Origin: Armatimonadetes bacterium 55-13
Lineage (GTDB): Bacteria > Armatimonadota > Fimbriimonadia > Fimbriimonadales > Fimbriimonadaceae
Direction of reading: 5' to 3'
Assembly (NCBI GenBank): GCA_001898035.1
Contig: MKRX01000015.1
Coordinates: forward strand, 29,731-93,730
DNA: 64,000 bases
The position numbers and the translations under genes were made by a program. The notes beneath the pieces are model-generated. The model did no database searches, was not told where the DNA came from, and worked only from the letters and a program-made list of their open reading frames with translations. Below, in pieces: positions 52,434 to 60,709 of the stretch; position 1 is the stretch's first letter, and the number at the start of each line of letters is the position of its first letter.

Positions 52434-53189
52434 ATGATGCGACGTAGGGCGTTTACGCTGGTTGAACTGTTGACAGTAATGGCCATTCTGGCCATCCTGT
52501 ACGCCATCTTCATGCCCATTGCCCGCGCGGCTCGCGCGGCGGCGTATCAATACAACGCCTCCAACGCCATTAAGCAGCTCGGAACGATTACTCAGATCTA
52601 TGCTGCCGACAACGACGACACGGCGCCGCTAGCGTTCTATCCCACACCCACGGGGATGCAAACCTGGTTTGGGATGGAAGACGGCGTGGGTTTCTTCAAT
52701 CCTCAGTTGGGAATCCTATCGCCGTATACCATGGGACGAGTTCTTCGCGATCCGACCCATCAGGCTAAAGATTGGCTGGGCGACCACTCGGGGTTTGGAT
52801 ACAATTGGGCGCAAATCGGCAGCGATTCTCACATCTGGGGGACCCAATCTTGGTATCCGTGGTGCGCCAACGCCGCGCGCTATAGCGAGTTGAGCGATCC
52901 AAGCGAAACCATTTTCTATGCGACCAGCGCCTATGTGAACGTGGCTTGGCAACAGGGTGGCGACGGTCAGACATATGACTACGGCTTCATCTTCGAGCCC
53001 TATTACTGGAACGGAAATCCTCCGGTGGATTTTCGCCACCAGGGCAAGAAGAAGGTGGAAGCAACCCTACGAAAGGTTGAAAGCGATGGCGTCGCTCTTG
53101 TCTCGATGGGCGATGGGCGCGTAAAGGCCATGAAACAGGGCCAGATGACGGACGCGCTCTTCATGCGCTACAAGCCGAACACTCCTTAA
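52434..53189 (+). CDS. Second pseudopilin with N-terminal methylation motif
   Basis: 251 residues from ATG 52434 (ATGATG). The leader MMRRRA precedes FTLVELLTVMAILAILYAIFMPI, with Ala instead of Gly before the cleavage site, Glu at +5 and the pilin helix. The C-terminal part is Trp/Tyr-rich (GYNWAQIGSDSHIWGTQSWYPWCANAARYSELSDPSETIFYATSA) and ends VALVSMGDGRVKAMKQG, similar in plan to the pseudopilin at 43366-44133. A 6-bp hairpin (52409-52430) ends three bases before the start codon and a terminator follows the gene. Confidence 0.88.
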   Translation: MMRRRAFTLVELLTVMAILAILYAIFMPIARAARAAAYQYNASNAIKQLGTITQIYAADNDDTAPLAFYPTPTGMQTWFGMEDGVGFFNPQLGILSPYTMGRVLRDPTHQAKDWLGDHSGFGYNWAQIGSDSHIWGTQSWYPWCANAARYSELSDPSETIFYATSAYVNVAWQQGGDGQTYDYGFIFEPYYWNGNPPVDFRHQGKKKVEATLRKVESDGVALVSMGDGRVKAMKQGQMTDALFMRYKPNTP

Positions 53190-53212
53190 CAGGTCCAAAA
53201 TCCTACTTTAAA

Positions 53213-53233
53213 GTCGCCTTAACATAAGGCGAC
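53213..53233 (+). terminator. Hairpin terminator after the second pseudopilin
   Basis: GTCGCCTTA (53213-53221) pairs perfectly with TAAGGCGAC (53225-53233) around a 3-base loop, followed by CATCATTTTG. It starts 24 bases after the stop codon. Confidence 0.75.
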
Positions 53234-53260
53234 CATCATTTTGTCGTCGGTGAAGGAAGG

Positions 53261-53371
53261 ATGCCTGATCGTCCACGGCGAGACGAAAAATTCGAATTTC
53301 ATCCCCAAAACCAAAAGCAACTCATCAAGAAGAGGCAAAAAGAAAAGGAAAACGGCATCGCCCCCACGTAG
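53261..53371 (+). CDS. Possible 36-residue highly charged peptide
   Basis: A 36-residue frame from ATG 53261, with AAGGAAGG immediately before it, ends with TAG inside the loop of the next terminator. The peptide is basic and Gln/Lys/Glu-rich (LIKKRQKEKENG in its second half), with no membrane helix. No family recognised. The tight layout of ribosome site, frame and terminator between two genes suggests a separate short transcript, either a small protein or a small RNA. Confidence 0.4.
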   Translation: MPDRPRRDEKFEFHPQNQKQLIKKRQKEKENGIAPT

Positions 53372-53391
53372 CAACGTTGGGGGCACTTTTT
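53360..53391 (+). terminator. Intrinsic terminator before the J-WD40 gene
   Basis: GCCCCCA (53360-53366) pairs with TGGGGGC (53378-53384), with CGT/ACG inside after one bulged T, then ACTTTTTTT. It ends a short transcript beginning after 53233. Confidence 0.88.
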
Positions 53392-53494
53392 TTGCGCATC
53401 TCTTGTGCTAGGTTTAGGACCTGCGAACGCTCTGGGGAATTCAATCGAATAAAATATAAGTTTCCTGCCGGTCTCTCGGTAGACCACCAACGTT

Positions 53495-54664
53495 TTGAAC
53501 ACGCTAACCGCTTCCCATTACGACGTCCTTGGCGTCGGGCCGACGGCTGACGCCAACACGCTTCGTAAGGCGTACCGGCGGCTGGCCCAAAAGCACCACC
53601 CCGACGTCAGTCCCGATCCTCAGGCACATGAAAACATGGCGAGGATCAACGAAGCGTTTCAAACTCTGATCGATCCTGCCCGACGAACTGAGTACGACGC
53701 GCTCTTGGCGGGAGGCGGTCTAGAAGGCAAAGAGGCTCCGCGCCGATCTCCGCTCAAGCCGGTGGTCGTTAAGCTGCGAAGCCGACTGAAGGCTCACCTA
53801 ACTCCAGTGTACGCAGTTGGATTCGCTCCCGATACGGGGCAGCTTATATCCAGCGCCTTCGACAATGAACTGGTTTGGTGGGGCAAAACAGAGAAGCCGA
53901 TTAAGCGCACCAAGATGGATCACGGCGTTATCTCCGTGTTGAGGGTATTTCCTGAAGGTCGACTGGTGGCGGCCGGATCTGCCGACAGCATGATCAGCTA
54001 TTGGCATGTGAACGACGGCCACACGGAATCCTGGAAGTCTTCGAATGAAGAGTGGGTCTCGTGTTTGGCGATCTCACCCGACGGCAACTCACTGGCCTGC
54101 GGCTCCCTTCACCACACTCTCTCTGTGGTTGACACGCGTAAAGGTGGAATTCGATATCGCAAGCTGATTCATGCCGATTCCGTTACAGCGGTGGCGTGGT
54201 CGGCAAACGGCAAGTACCTCGCGTCCGGATCGGCTGATGCGACGGTCAACTTGCTGAACGGCGAGACAGGCGAGATTCTCCACACTTTTAATCAGATTCG
54301 TTCAACGGTTACCGCCATTGCCTTCTCCCCCGATGCTCGGTATCTTGCCGTCGCAGCAGTCGATCTTTCTATTCGAATCTTTAGGCTGTCGGACGGTGTG
54401 TTTGAGAAGATGGTTTACGGCCATACCAAACCCATCGAGGCTCTGGCGTTCCACCCGAATTCTTGGTTGATTGCATCCGGCTCAAGGGACGGCACCGTTG
54501 GTCTGTGGAATGCGGCAAAGGGCATTGGAAACGTGCGTATCGACTCCAGCTCACGCCCCATTTCCTGCGTGGCGTTTAGTCCAGACGGCTCCTTGCTCGC
54601 GGCAGGGGGGCAGGATAAGTTAGTCCGGCTGTGGGACGTCACGGTCAAGCAACCCGGAGACTAG
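53495..54664 (+). CDS. J-domain (DnaJ) protein fused to WD40 repeats
   Basis: 389 residues from TTG 53495; no in-frame ATG lies nearby, and the J domain begins at residue 8. Residues ~7-70 are a complete J domain: HYDVLGVGPTADANTLRKAYRRLAQKHHPDVSPD with the HPD motif, then NEAFQTLIDPARRTEYD. Residues ~95-385 hold about seven WD40-type repeats (for example LASGSADATVNLLNGETGE, LIASGSRDGTVGLWNAAKG, LLAAGGQDKLVRLWDVT). J domains stimulate Hsp70 ATPase; the propeller probably binds a client or partner. It is a single gene downstream of a terminator. Confidence 0.9.
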   Translation: MNTLTASHYDVLGVGPTADANTLRKAYRRLAQKHHPDVSPDPQAHENMARINEAFQTLIDPARRTEYDALLAGGGLEGKEAPRRSPLKPVVVKLRSRLKAHLTPVYAVGFAPDTGQLISSAFDNELVWWGKTEKPIKRTKMDHGVISVLRVFPEGRLVAAGSADSMISYWHVNDGHTESWKSSNEEWVSCLAISPDGNSLACGSLHHTLSVVDTRKGGIRYRKLIHADSVTAVAWSANGKYLASGSADATVNLLNGETGEILHTFNQIRSTVTAIAFSPDARYLAVAAVDLSIRIFRLSDGVFEKMVYGHTKPIEALAFHPNSWLIASGSRDGTVGLWNAAKGIGNVRIDSSSRPISCVAFSPDGSLLAAGGQDKLVRLWDVTVKQPGD

Positions 54665-54671
54665 GACGGCA

Positions 54672-54701
54672 TCCAGCCTGACGGCAACGCGTCAGGCCGG
54701 A
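54672..54701. terminator. Hairpin between convergent genes
   Basis: GCCTGACG (54676-54683) pairs with CGTCAGGC (54690-54697), extended by TCC/GGA, in the 49-base space between the J-WD40 gene and the SGNH hydrolase gene. No T-run. Confidence 0.6.
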
Positions 54702-54713
54702 CACTAGAGAACA

Positions 54714-55955
54714 TTACTGCTTTGTCAAAGTAAAGCTGTGCTTTACCGGTTTTGCCGCTTTTTGAGCTTGAACCGACAGTTCATCGCATAGCTCATTGGC
54801 AGCCTTAATCGAAGCGTCCTTCTTAGGCGATTTGAGCCAACTGAGGGTGAACTCCTGCTGTCGCCACGTGGAATACGCGATGTCGGTCTTCTGGTAAACC
54901 ATTGACCACACTGTTCTTGCTTGCGCCAACATGGGAGTCTCGTACTGCGCCAGGTTCACCCCTTTTGCGAGATCTTCCGACGAGAATGTTGCGACTGGCT
55001 TATCGTCGATGGCCAAGGCATAATTTCCTTCGGCCAAGTCTTTCACCGTGAGCATTTCCTGATTCATCTTCTGATCGAAGTCACCGCTTTGCAGGGTTAA
55101 CAGAACGGTCGGGTCCTTCCGGTCCATTGGAAATGGAAGTCCTTGGTCCAGTTGCATCCACGTAATCTTATTGGGGGACACTTTGAGATCGCTGGCGGTA
55201 GCAAGGTATCCCATCGCCTTGGCGGGCTTCGTTTCGATGGTCATGTTCCCGATAGTGGGCGGGGCCCCCCAAGACGCGAGAAGTTGTTGCGCCATTACCA
55301 AGTGGCCCGCGGCGGCGGGGTGAACTCGATCTGGAATGATCTTGGCGGCGACATCCGCATTAGCGGCCTTCGCCTTTTCCAGCATGGAGACGACGGGCGT
55401 GTTGAAGTCCACCACTCCGTAGCCATTCGTTTTGGCGAGGTTCGCTACAAAATCGGCGTAAGTCTTCATGACACCGTTGTAGCCTGGGTTCCACCCCGGG
55501 GCGCGGGTTACGTCATCGAAGGGGGAAGGTTGAATCAAGAACACACGTGCTTGAGGCGCTTCTTTCTTAAACCGATCGACAATGTGCTGGTATCCCGACT
55601 TGTAGGCATTTTCAATACCGGGCTCGGCGGCTCGGTAGGCGCCATCGTTCATCCCCAGCATCACGGTGATGACAGTTGGCTTTCGTGAGAATAGATCGCG
55701 AGGCAGGCGGTCGTCGATCGGACCCATCCAGCCTCCGGAAACTCGGTCTCCACCGACCCCAGCGTTGAAAAACTTGACATCTAAGTTGGGATACCGGAGT
55801 CTCACCAGCAGTTCAGCGAACTTCGTGTAAAAGCTGTTGTCGGTGATGCTATCGCCGTAGAAGACCACCCGATCGCCGTTCTTGAGCGCAAATCCCGACT
55901 GGGCGTGCGCAGAAGCGGCGGCAAGGAGCGTGAGAAAGAGAGCGCCTTTTCGCAT
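54714..55955 (-). CDS. Exported SGNH/GDSL-type hydrolase
   Basis: 413 residues from ATG 55955 (the frame extends further upstream into the divergent fabI region). Signal peptide KGALFLTLLAAASAHAQ. SGNH blocks: GDSITDNSFYTKFAELLV (block I Ser), NAGVGGDRVSGGW (block II Gly), VMLGMNDGAYR (block III Asn) and PDRVHPAAAGHLVMA (block V Asp/His). The family deacylates sugars, lipids or peptides. Residues beyond ~240 form an extra beta-rich/helical region of unknown role. It is divergent from fabI. Confidence 0.9.
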   Translation of the reverse strand: MRKGALFLTLLAAASAHAQSGFALKNGDRVVFYGDSITDNSFYTKFAELLVRLRYPNLDVKFFNAGVGGDRVSGGWMGPIDDRLPRDLFSRKPTVITVMLGMNDGAYRAAEPGIENAYKSGYQHIVDRFKKEAPQARVFLIQPSPFDDVTRAPGWNPGYNGVMKTYADFVANLAKTNGYGVVDFNTPVVSMLEKAKAANADVAAKIIPDRVHPAAAGHLVMAQQLLASWGAPPTIGNMTIETKPAKAMGYLATASDLKVSPNKITWMQLDQGLPFPMDRKDPTVLLTLQSGDFDQKMNQEMLTVKDLAEGNYALAIDDKPVATFSSEDLAKGVNLAQYETPMLAQARTVWSMVYQKTDIAYSTWRQQEFTLSWLKSPKKDASIKAANELCDELSVQAQKAAKPVKHSFTLTKQ

Positions 55956-56046
55956 GACGCCTTCTAGTTTTGCACTCTTTTTACACTGGAGTGGCATGAG
56001 GCCCCTTGGAAACCGTAAAAGGCTCCTGAGTGCTAAACTCCGAAGC

Positions 56047-56811
56047 ATGCTTCTCGAAGGAAAGAAGGGTCTCGTCCTGAACGTCACCAACAAGAATTCT
56101 ATCGGTTGGGCGGTCGCGGAAATGGCGAACGCGCATGGCGCCACGGTTGGGGTTGGTGGTCAGAACGAACGCATGCTGGATGGCGTGAATAAGCTTATCG
56201 ATGGCAAGGATCGATTCGACGCGTTTCAAATCGATTTTGGAGTCGAAGAGGATTACGAGAAGCTGGTTGAAGCCGTCCAGGCTAAGTACGGAACCATCGA
56301 CTTTTTGGTTCACTCGGCGGCATTTGCCCCCCGCGAAGCATTGCAAGGCAGATTCGTAGATACTCCCCGAGAGGCATTTGGGATCGCCCTCGACGTCTCG
56401 GCTTTTTCGCTGGTGCGCATTTGCCAGGCTCTGGAACCGGTTTTGGCCGACAACGCCAGTGTGATGGCCATGAGTTACCTGGGCAGTACGCGAGCCGTGG
56501 GCAATTACAATGTAATGGGTGTGGCAAAGGCGGCCCTGGAGTCTTGTGTTCGGTACCTGAGCGTAGACTTGGGCGAGCGTGGCATCCGCGTCAACACAAT
56601 TTCTCCTGGGCCGATGAACACCGTAGCCGCCCGGGGTGTGAAAGGGCTAGGCGAGATGATTGATTACGTGGCCGGGAAGGCTCCCTTGAAGCGCGCGGCA
56701 ACCCAGTCCGACGTGGGCGGAACCGCCGTCTATCTGATGAGCGATTTGAGTCAGGGAGTCAGCGGCCAGATCATCTTTGTCGACGCAGGCTACAACATCA
56801 TCGGCATGTAA
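56047..56811 (+). CDS. fabI: Enoyl-[acyl-carrier-protein] reductase (FabI)
   Basis: 254 residues from ATG 56047. Short-chain reductase of the FabI type: KKGLVLNVTNKNSIGWAVAE (FabI-specific cofactor loop), SAAFAPREALQGRFVDTPRE, MSYLGSTRAVGNYNVMGVAK (catalytic Tyr six residues before Lys), RVNTISPGPMNTVAARGVKG and a C-terminal VDAGYNIIGM. It reduces enoyl-ACP in the last step of each fatty-acid elongation round and is the target of triclosan-like inhibitors. The next gene, a formiminotransferase, starts at once (TAAATG). Confidence 0.94.
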   Translation: MLLEGKKGLVLNVTNKNSIGWAVAEMANAHGATVGVGGQNERMLDGVNKLIDGKDRFDAFQIDFGVEEDYEKLVEAVQAKYGTIDFLVHSAAFAPREALQGRFVDTPREAFGIALDVSAFSLVRICQALEPVLADNASVMAMSYLGSTRAVGNYNVMGVAKAALESCVRYLSVDLGERGIRVNTISPGPMNTVAARGVKGLGEMIDYVAGKAPLKRAATQSDVGGTAVYLMSDLSQGVSGQIIFVDAGYNIIGM

Positions 56812-57696
56812 ATGCGATTATTGACGGTACCGAACTGGTCGTTCGGCAGAGAAGCGGGGCTCCTTCGTCGGTTCCGAGAGATTCTGTCGAGCGACCTTAT
56901 TACCCTGCACTATTGCGAAGCGGATATTGATCACAATCGGACGGTCACTGCTTTCTCGGCGGAGGAAGACGTGGTGGTCGATACGGTGATTCGGCTCGCC
57001 ATGGAGGCTTTCGAGACGATCGATTTGAATCGCCATATCGGGGTGCATCCACGAATCGGCGCTTTGGATGTCTGCCCGATCGTGATCCCGAAGCCTGACA
57101 AGCGCCCTACCGATATTCAGTTGATGAACGCTTTGGCAGCGGCTGAGAAATTGGCGGGGCTCTTAGCAAGCACTTTTCAGCTACCGGTTTTCCTGTATGA
57201 GAAATCCGAACGTGGAAGGCATGAAGCAGATCTTCCGTCTTTAAGGAAAGGAGGCTTTGGCGCGCTGCTGACAAAAGATCTGCGCCCTGATTTTGGTCCC
57301 CCAAGGGCGCACCCACAACTGGGAGTGACGGTCTTGGGAGTTCGGGATTTCTTGATCGCGATGAACGTAAATCTGGCAACCGAAGACTTGGATGTTGCGA
57401 AGGTCTTGGCTCGTCAGATTCGGCAGATGCGGACCGATGGCGACGAGCGTTTTCTCGGAGTTCGCGCACTTGGGTTGCCGCTGGCGTCTCGCGGACAAGT
57501 GCAGGTGAGCTTGAATTTGACGCTTCCGAACTTGACCGCCGTCGATCCCATTATCGAATGGGTTTACGAGCGGGTCATCGGCGTCAATGTGAAGATCGCA
57601 GACACGGAGTTGATTGGGGTCATCCGGGATGTGGATGTGCCGACCGCAAGCCGACTGCCCATCGATCCTGCGCAGATTGTGGTCACTAAGCGGTGA
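56812..57696 (+). CDS. Glutamate formiminotransferase-type protein
   Basis: 294 residues. The N-terminal LLTVPNWSFGREAGLLRRFREIL, the HYCEADIDHNRTVTAF block, IDLNRHIGVHPRIGALDVCPIVIP, FLYEKSERGRHEADLPSLRKGGFGALL and RAHPQLGVTVLGVRDFLIAMNVNL are hallmarks of the formiminotransferase domain of FTCD. The domain transfers a formimino (or formyl) group between tetrahydrofolate and glutamate. No cyclodeaminase domain or hut gene is present, so the metabolic role is unclear. It is separated from fabI by zero bases and overlaps the convergent gene by 11. Confidence 0.9.
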   Translation: MRLLTVPNWSFGREAGLLRRFREILSSDLITLHYCEADIDHNRTVTAFSAEEDVVVDTVIRLAMEAFETIDLNRHIGVHPRIGALDVCPIVIPKPDKRPTDIQLMNALAAAEKLAGLLASTFQLPVFLYEKSERGRHEADLPSLRKGGFGALLTKDLRPDFGPPRAHPQLGVTVLGVRDFLIAMNVNLATEDLDVAKVLARQIRQMRTDGDERFLGVRALGLPLASRGQVQVSLNLTLPNLTAVDPIIEWVYERVIGVNVKIADTELIGVIRDVDVPTASRLPIDPAQIVVTKR

Positions 57697-58678
57697 CGGC
57701 TTCGGATTGAGGCAGATCCTCGTTCTTCCGCCCAAATCCGGTCCAGAAGATTCCCCAAAAGACCAGTTCGACGAGGATTACGACTACCTTCGCCGCGCTG
57801 GGCACGTGGGGGTTGAAGCTAAAAAAGCCTTCGATGGGAGCCGCAATAAACATCAGGACGACGGCCGTACAGAGCAACACGATGGCATCTTTCCCTGCCG
57901 CCTTGAGGGCTTCACCCCTTTTTCGTCGCCCTGGATTGATAAGAGCCCATCCCATTACAAATCCTCCGGCTCCCGCCATGATGATCCCGCTTAGTTCCGG
58001 AACTCCATGAGGCAATATAGATGCGAAGAGAAATCCCACCTTCCCCACGGTGTTCATTTCATAGGCAAGCGCGCCGAGGATAGCTCCGTTGGAATAGAGG
58101 CGTTCCGCGGTCCCTACGCCAAAGGTGGCGGCGGCTACCGCACCGGAAAGGATGGAGACCATGGGATTGTTCGTGGCATAGAACGCTGTGGCCATGGTGG
58201 AGTCAGAACCTGTTCTCTCCTCAAACTTTCCTTCCTTCCAACTCTCAAAGTTCTCTTTGAACTGCTCAGGAACGAAGTAGTCACGGGTGTCTGGCACTGA
58301 TTTCATCAAGCCAAACGCAAGGACCCCCGAGCCAAAGAAGATGACCGCGCTGATCAGAACGAACCAGCGGCATCGGCGAACGGTTTGGGCACTCAGAGCA
58401 ATGGAATCGGCGACGGCCTGCCAGAACGGCTTACGAGGAGCCTTATAAAGGACTCCGTAAGCACGACCGGCAAGATCGTTCAGATAGTCGATAAGTTGGA
58501 GATTCGTCGACTTTGTCCTGGCGGTGGCTAAGTCGGCGGAGACGCGTCGATAGATTTTGACGAACTCTTGAAGTTCCTCTGGACGAAGATTTTTGATCGA
58601 TCCTTCGGCGCGGTCACACAAAAGAGTGATGCGTTTCCAATCCTCTTGGCGGCTCGATACGAAAGACACTTCGTTCAT
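57686..58678 (-). CDS. SpoIIM (stage II sporulation protein M)-family membrane protein
   Basis: 330 residues from ATG 58678 (a TTG at 58693 is also possible). A ~90-residue N-terminal helical cytosolic part (WKRITLLCDRAEGSIKNLRPEELQEF) precedes five to six membrane helices with the family landmark FLFASILPHGVPELSGIIMAGAGGFVMGWALINPGRRKR. SpoIIM belongs to the engulfment complex in Firmicutes, but homologues are widespread in non-sporulating bacteria, often next to RDD, VWA or MoxR genes. Here only a VWA-type gene lies some 5 kb away. Its role is unknown. Confidence 0.85.
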   Translation of the reverse strand: MNEVSFVSSRQEDWKRITLLCDRAEGSIKNLRPEELQEFVKIYRRVSADLATARTKSTNLQLIDYLNDLAGRAYGVLYKAPRKPFWQAVADSIALSAQTVRRCRWFVLISAVIFFGSGVLAFGLMKSVPDTRDYFVPEQFKENFESWKEGKFEERTGSDSTMATAFYATNNPMVSILSGAVAAATFGVGTAERLYSNGAILGALAYEMNTVGKVGFLFASILPHGVPELSGIIMAGAGGFVMGWALINPGRRKRGEALKAAGKDAIVLLCTAVVLMFIAAPIEGFFSFNPHVPSAAKVVVILVELVFWGIFWTGFGRKNEDLPQSEAVTA

Positions 58679-59073
58679 GGGACTTGCGAACAAGTGTATC
58701 CCGTCTCAATTTTTTGTTTTGAGAACTGAGAAAGAATCTTTCTCAAAAAAACGGAACCCGATGCGTCTGGTTACGTATAAGTCTACAAGCGATTCTTGTT
58801 CCACACCGAAATCGCAACATTGTCATTGGTGGTCATTATCTCTTTGGAAATCATATCTTGCTCATCGGACGGAGATTTGGTAGAATCGACGCCACGAAGG
58901 TCGAAATCTCCCTTGCATTTCTGACCGGAAGAGGAAACAGAACTCTTCTGGATTACGTCTGCATTAGAGAGGAAATTGAATTTCCGAAGAATATTTGGCA
59001 CGAGGTTTGCCTTCATGGCTCTGAAAGGATTTTCCTTTTAGAGTCAAATAGCCTGTATTCGAGTAATCACTGA
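58679..59073. other. Intergenic region between divergent SpoIIM-like and sigma-factor genes
   Basis: About 395 bases without a supported gene. It is AT-richer than its surroundings. It contains a 9-bp inverted repeat (TTTTGAGAA 58717-58725 and TTCTCAAAA 58740-58748) close to the SpoIIM start, and a promoter at 58858-58886 for the sigma gene. Frames seen here lack ATG starts and ribosome sites. Confidence 0.5.
58858..58886 (+). promoter_or_regulatory. Candidate promoter of the sigma-factor gene
   Basis: TTGCTC (58858-58863), a 17-base spacer, and TAGAAT (58881-58886, one mismatch to TATAAT). It would give a leader of about 180 bases before the sigma start. The -35 is only a partial match. Confidence 0.4.
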
Positions 59074-59928
59074 ATGAGCGCGCATCCGCACCTATCGGAG
59101 TACGACGACGGAATTCCAAGTTATCTTGGCCGTCTTACTCAGGCGCCCTTGCTCACTCCCGAAGAGGAGATTGAGCTGACGCGCGCTGTGCAAAACGGCG
59201 ACCAGCAGGCCCGTCAACGGCTGATTGAGTCGAATATGCGTTTGGTGATTAACATTGCCAAGACCTATCGCAACCGCGCCATTCCCCTCGAAGACCTCAT
59301 TCAAGAGGGTGCTATTGGACTCATGCAGGCGGCCGAGCGATTCGATCCCGATAAAGGCTTCCGGTTCTCGACCTATGCGACTCACTGGATTCGCCAGGCG
59401 ATTGGCCGCGCGATCGACAACAAGTCGAAGGCCATTCGGTTGCCCGCGCACGTCTCCCAATCGCTTCGGAAGATTGAGAAGGAAAAGGTTCGATTGTCCC
59501 GTGAGTTGGGCATGGATCCTAGCCCTGAGCAGATTGCGGCGGCGATGGGCATATCCGCCAAGAAGCTATTGACTCTGATTCAATCCTCTCAAGAACTGCT
59601 CTCGCTCGACATGACGGTCGGCGATAGTGGTGGAATGACGTTGGGCGGTCTGATCAAGGACAATAAGAACGGCGATCCAGAAAGTTTGATCCTCAGCCAA
59701 GAGATGGTGGAGGAACTTCAGCGCATTATCTGCGAACTCAATGAACGCGAGCAGCGTGTGATGCGACTTCGATTCCGCCTCGATGGCTCCGAAGCTCCCC
59801 TTCAGGAAGAGATCGCGAAAGAGATGAAGCTTTCCCGGGAGCGAGTTCGCCAGATCGAAGTTCAGGCGATCAAAAAGCTTCGAGCCCTCGCCCAGCGACG
59901 AAGGCTTCGCGACATGCTCTCTAAGTGA
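59074..59928 (+). CDS. RNA polymerase sigma-70 factor (RpoD/SigB-like, group 2)
   Basis: 284 residues. It lacks region 1.1 and starts near region 1.2 (DGIPSYLGRLTQAPLLTPEEEIELTR). Region 2 has IESNMRLVINIAKTYRNRAIPLEDLIQEGAIGLMQAAERFDPDKGFRFSTYATHWIRQAI (the -10 binding part), then region 3 (RLPAHVSQSLRKI) and region 4 (EEIAKEMKLSRERVRQIEVQAIKKLRAL, the -35-binding helix-turn-helix). Size suggests an alternative, housekeeping-like sigma rather than full RpoD. A long intergenic region precedes it; the ABC operon is convergent. Confidence 0.92.
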   Translation: MSAHPHLSEYDDGIPSYLGRLTQAPLLTPEEEIELTRAVQNGDQQARQRLIESNMRLVINIAKTYRNRAIPLEDLIQEGAIGLMQAAERFDPDKGFRFSTYATHWIRQAIGRAIDNKSKAIRLPAHVSQSLRKIEKEKVRLSRELGMDPSPEQIAAAMGISAKKLLTLIQSSQELLSLDMTVGDSGGMTLGGLIKDNKNGDPESLILSQEMVEELQRIICELNEREQRVMRLRFRLDGSEAPLQEEIAKEMKLSRERVRQIEVQAIKKLRALAQRRRLRDMLSK

Positions 59929-59932
59929 CGCG

Positions 59933-60709
59933 CTAACCAGCGTCTTCCCGAGGTACATACTCGAAAGTGGAGAACCACCACATCGAGACTCCCATCAAGA
60001 AGGCGATCATGAGGGCCATGACGATCCAGCCGGTGGATGTGGCGATGTCACTCGTGCCTAGGTTATTGGCGAGCGTTCCGAAAAATCCCCCACTGGCATT
60101 GCCGGAAGAAGGCCGTTGGGCGATGGCCGAGAGGTAAGTGTTTACCGAAAGAAGCGCCATGCTGCCGGACATATTCGGAACCGACGTCTCCCAGGCGAAT
60201 GCGAAGAAAAGGCAAACCACCATCGCGGCTTTCGAAATGAGCAGCGTTACGTATACGAAGAGGGCGCCATAGGCAAGCGAGCCTACGAAGATCGCGACCA
60301 GATCTCTCAGGAAGGCGGAATTTGCGAAGGGGTTCGAGAAGACGGCGCTGGATACGCTGAGGGCGGCAAAGCTCGTAACCAGGAAAACCGCGACGGCACT
60401 GGCCAAAGAGCGCAAAGAGACCAGCTTCCACCTGTCGATCGGGCGGGTAAGAAGGTAGACGATCGTTTTTTGTTCGACCTCTTGTGAGATGACGGCGGTA
60501 CTGAAGATGGCGGAGGCCAGCGGGAGCACCCGGAACACCAATAGCGATGACATCATCGAATAAGATTCATCGAGGTTGGCGTCTGGAGTGACCCGCAAGT
60601 AGACCTTTGAGATAAGGAAGAGGCCGGTAGCGACGAAAAGCCATACGAACACGCGCTTGAGTCTCAAGAAGTCCTTGAGCGCGCTTTGAAATACAAAGAG
60701 TTCCGTCAT
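59933..60709 (-). CDS. ABC-2 type permease (operon gene 4)
   Basis: 258 residues with six hydrophobic segments, starting MTELFVFQSALKDFLRLKR, then FLISKVYLRVTP, VFRVLPLASAIFSTAVISQEVEQKTIVYLLTRPIDRWKLV (cytosolic loop typical of ABC-2 permeases) and a C-terminal helix. It is the last of four genes; its start overlaps the ATPase gene stop by four bases. It probably forms the membrane half of an exporter together with the ATPase encoded at 60706-61617. Confidence 0.82.
   Translation of the reverse strand: MTELFVFQSALKDFLRLKRVFVWLFVATGLFLISKVYLRVTPDANLDESYSMMSSLLVFRVLPLASAIFSTAVISQEVEQKTIVYLLTRPIDRWKLVSLRSLASAVAVFLVTSFAALSVSSAVFSNPFANSAFLRDLVAIFVGSLAYGALFVYVTLLISKAAMVVCLFFAFAWETSVPNMSGSMALLSVNTYLSAIAQRPSSGNASGGFFGTLANNLGTSDIATSTGWIVMALMIAFLMGVSMWWFSTFEYVPREDAG

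Noticed and set aside
58858..59073. 71-residue frame ending just before the sigma start
   Set aside because: It begins with TTG inside the candidate promoter and has no ATG or ribosome site.
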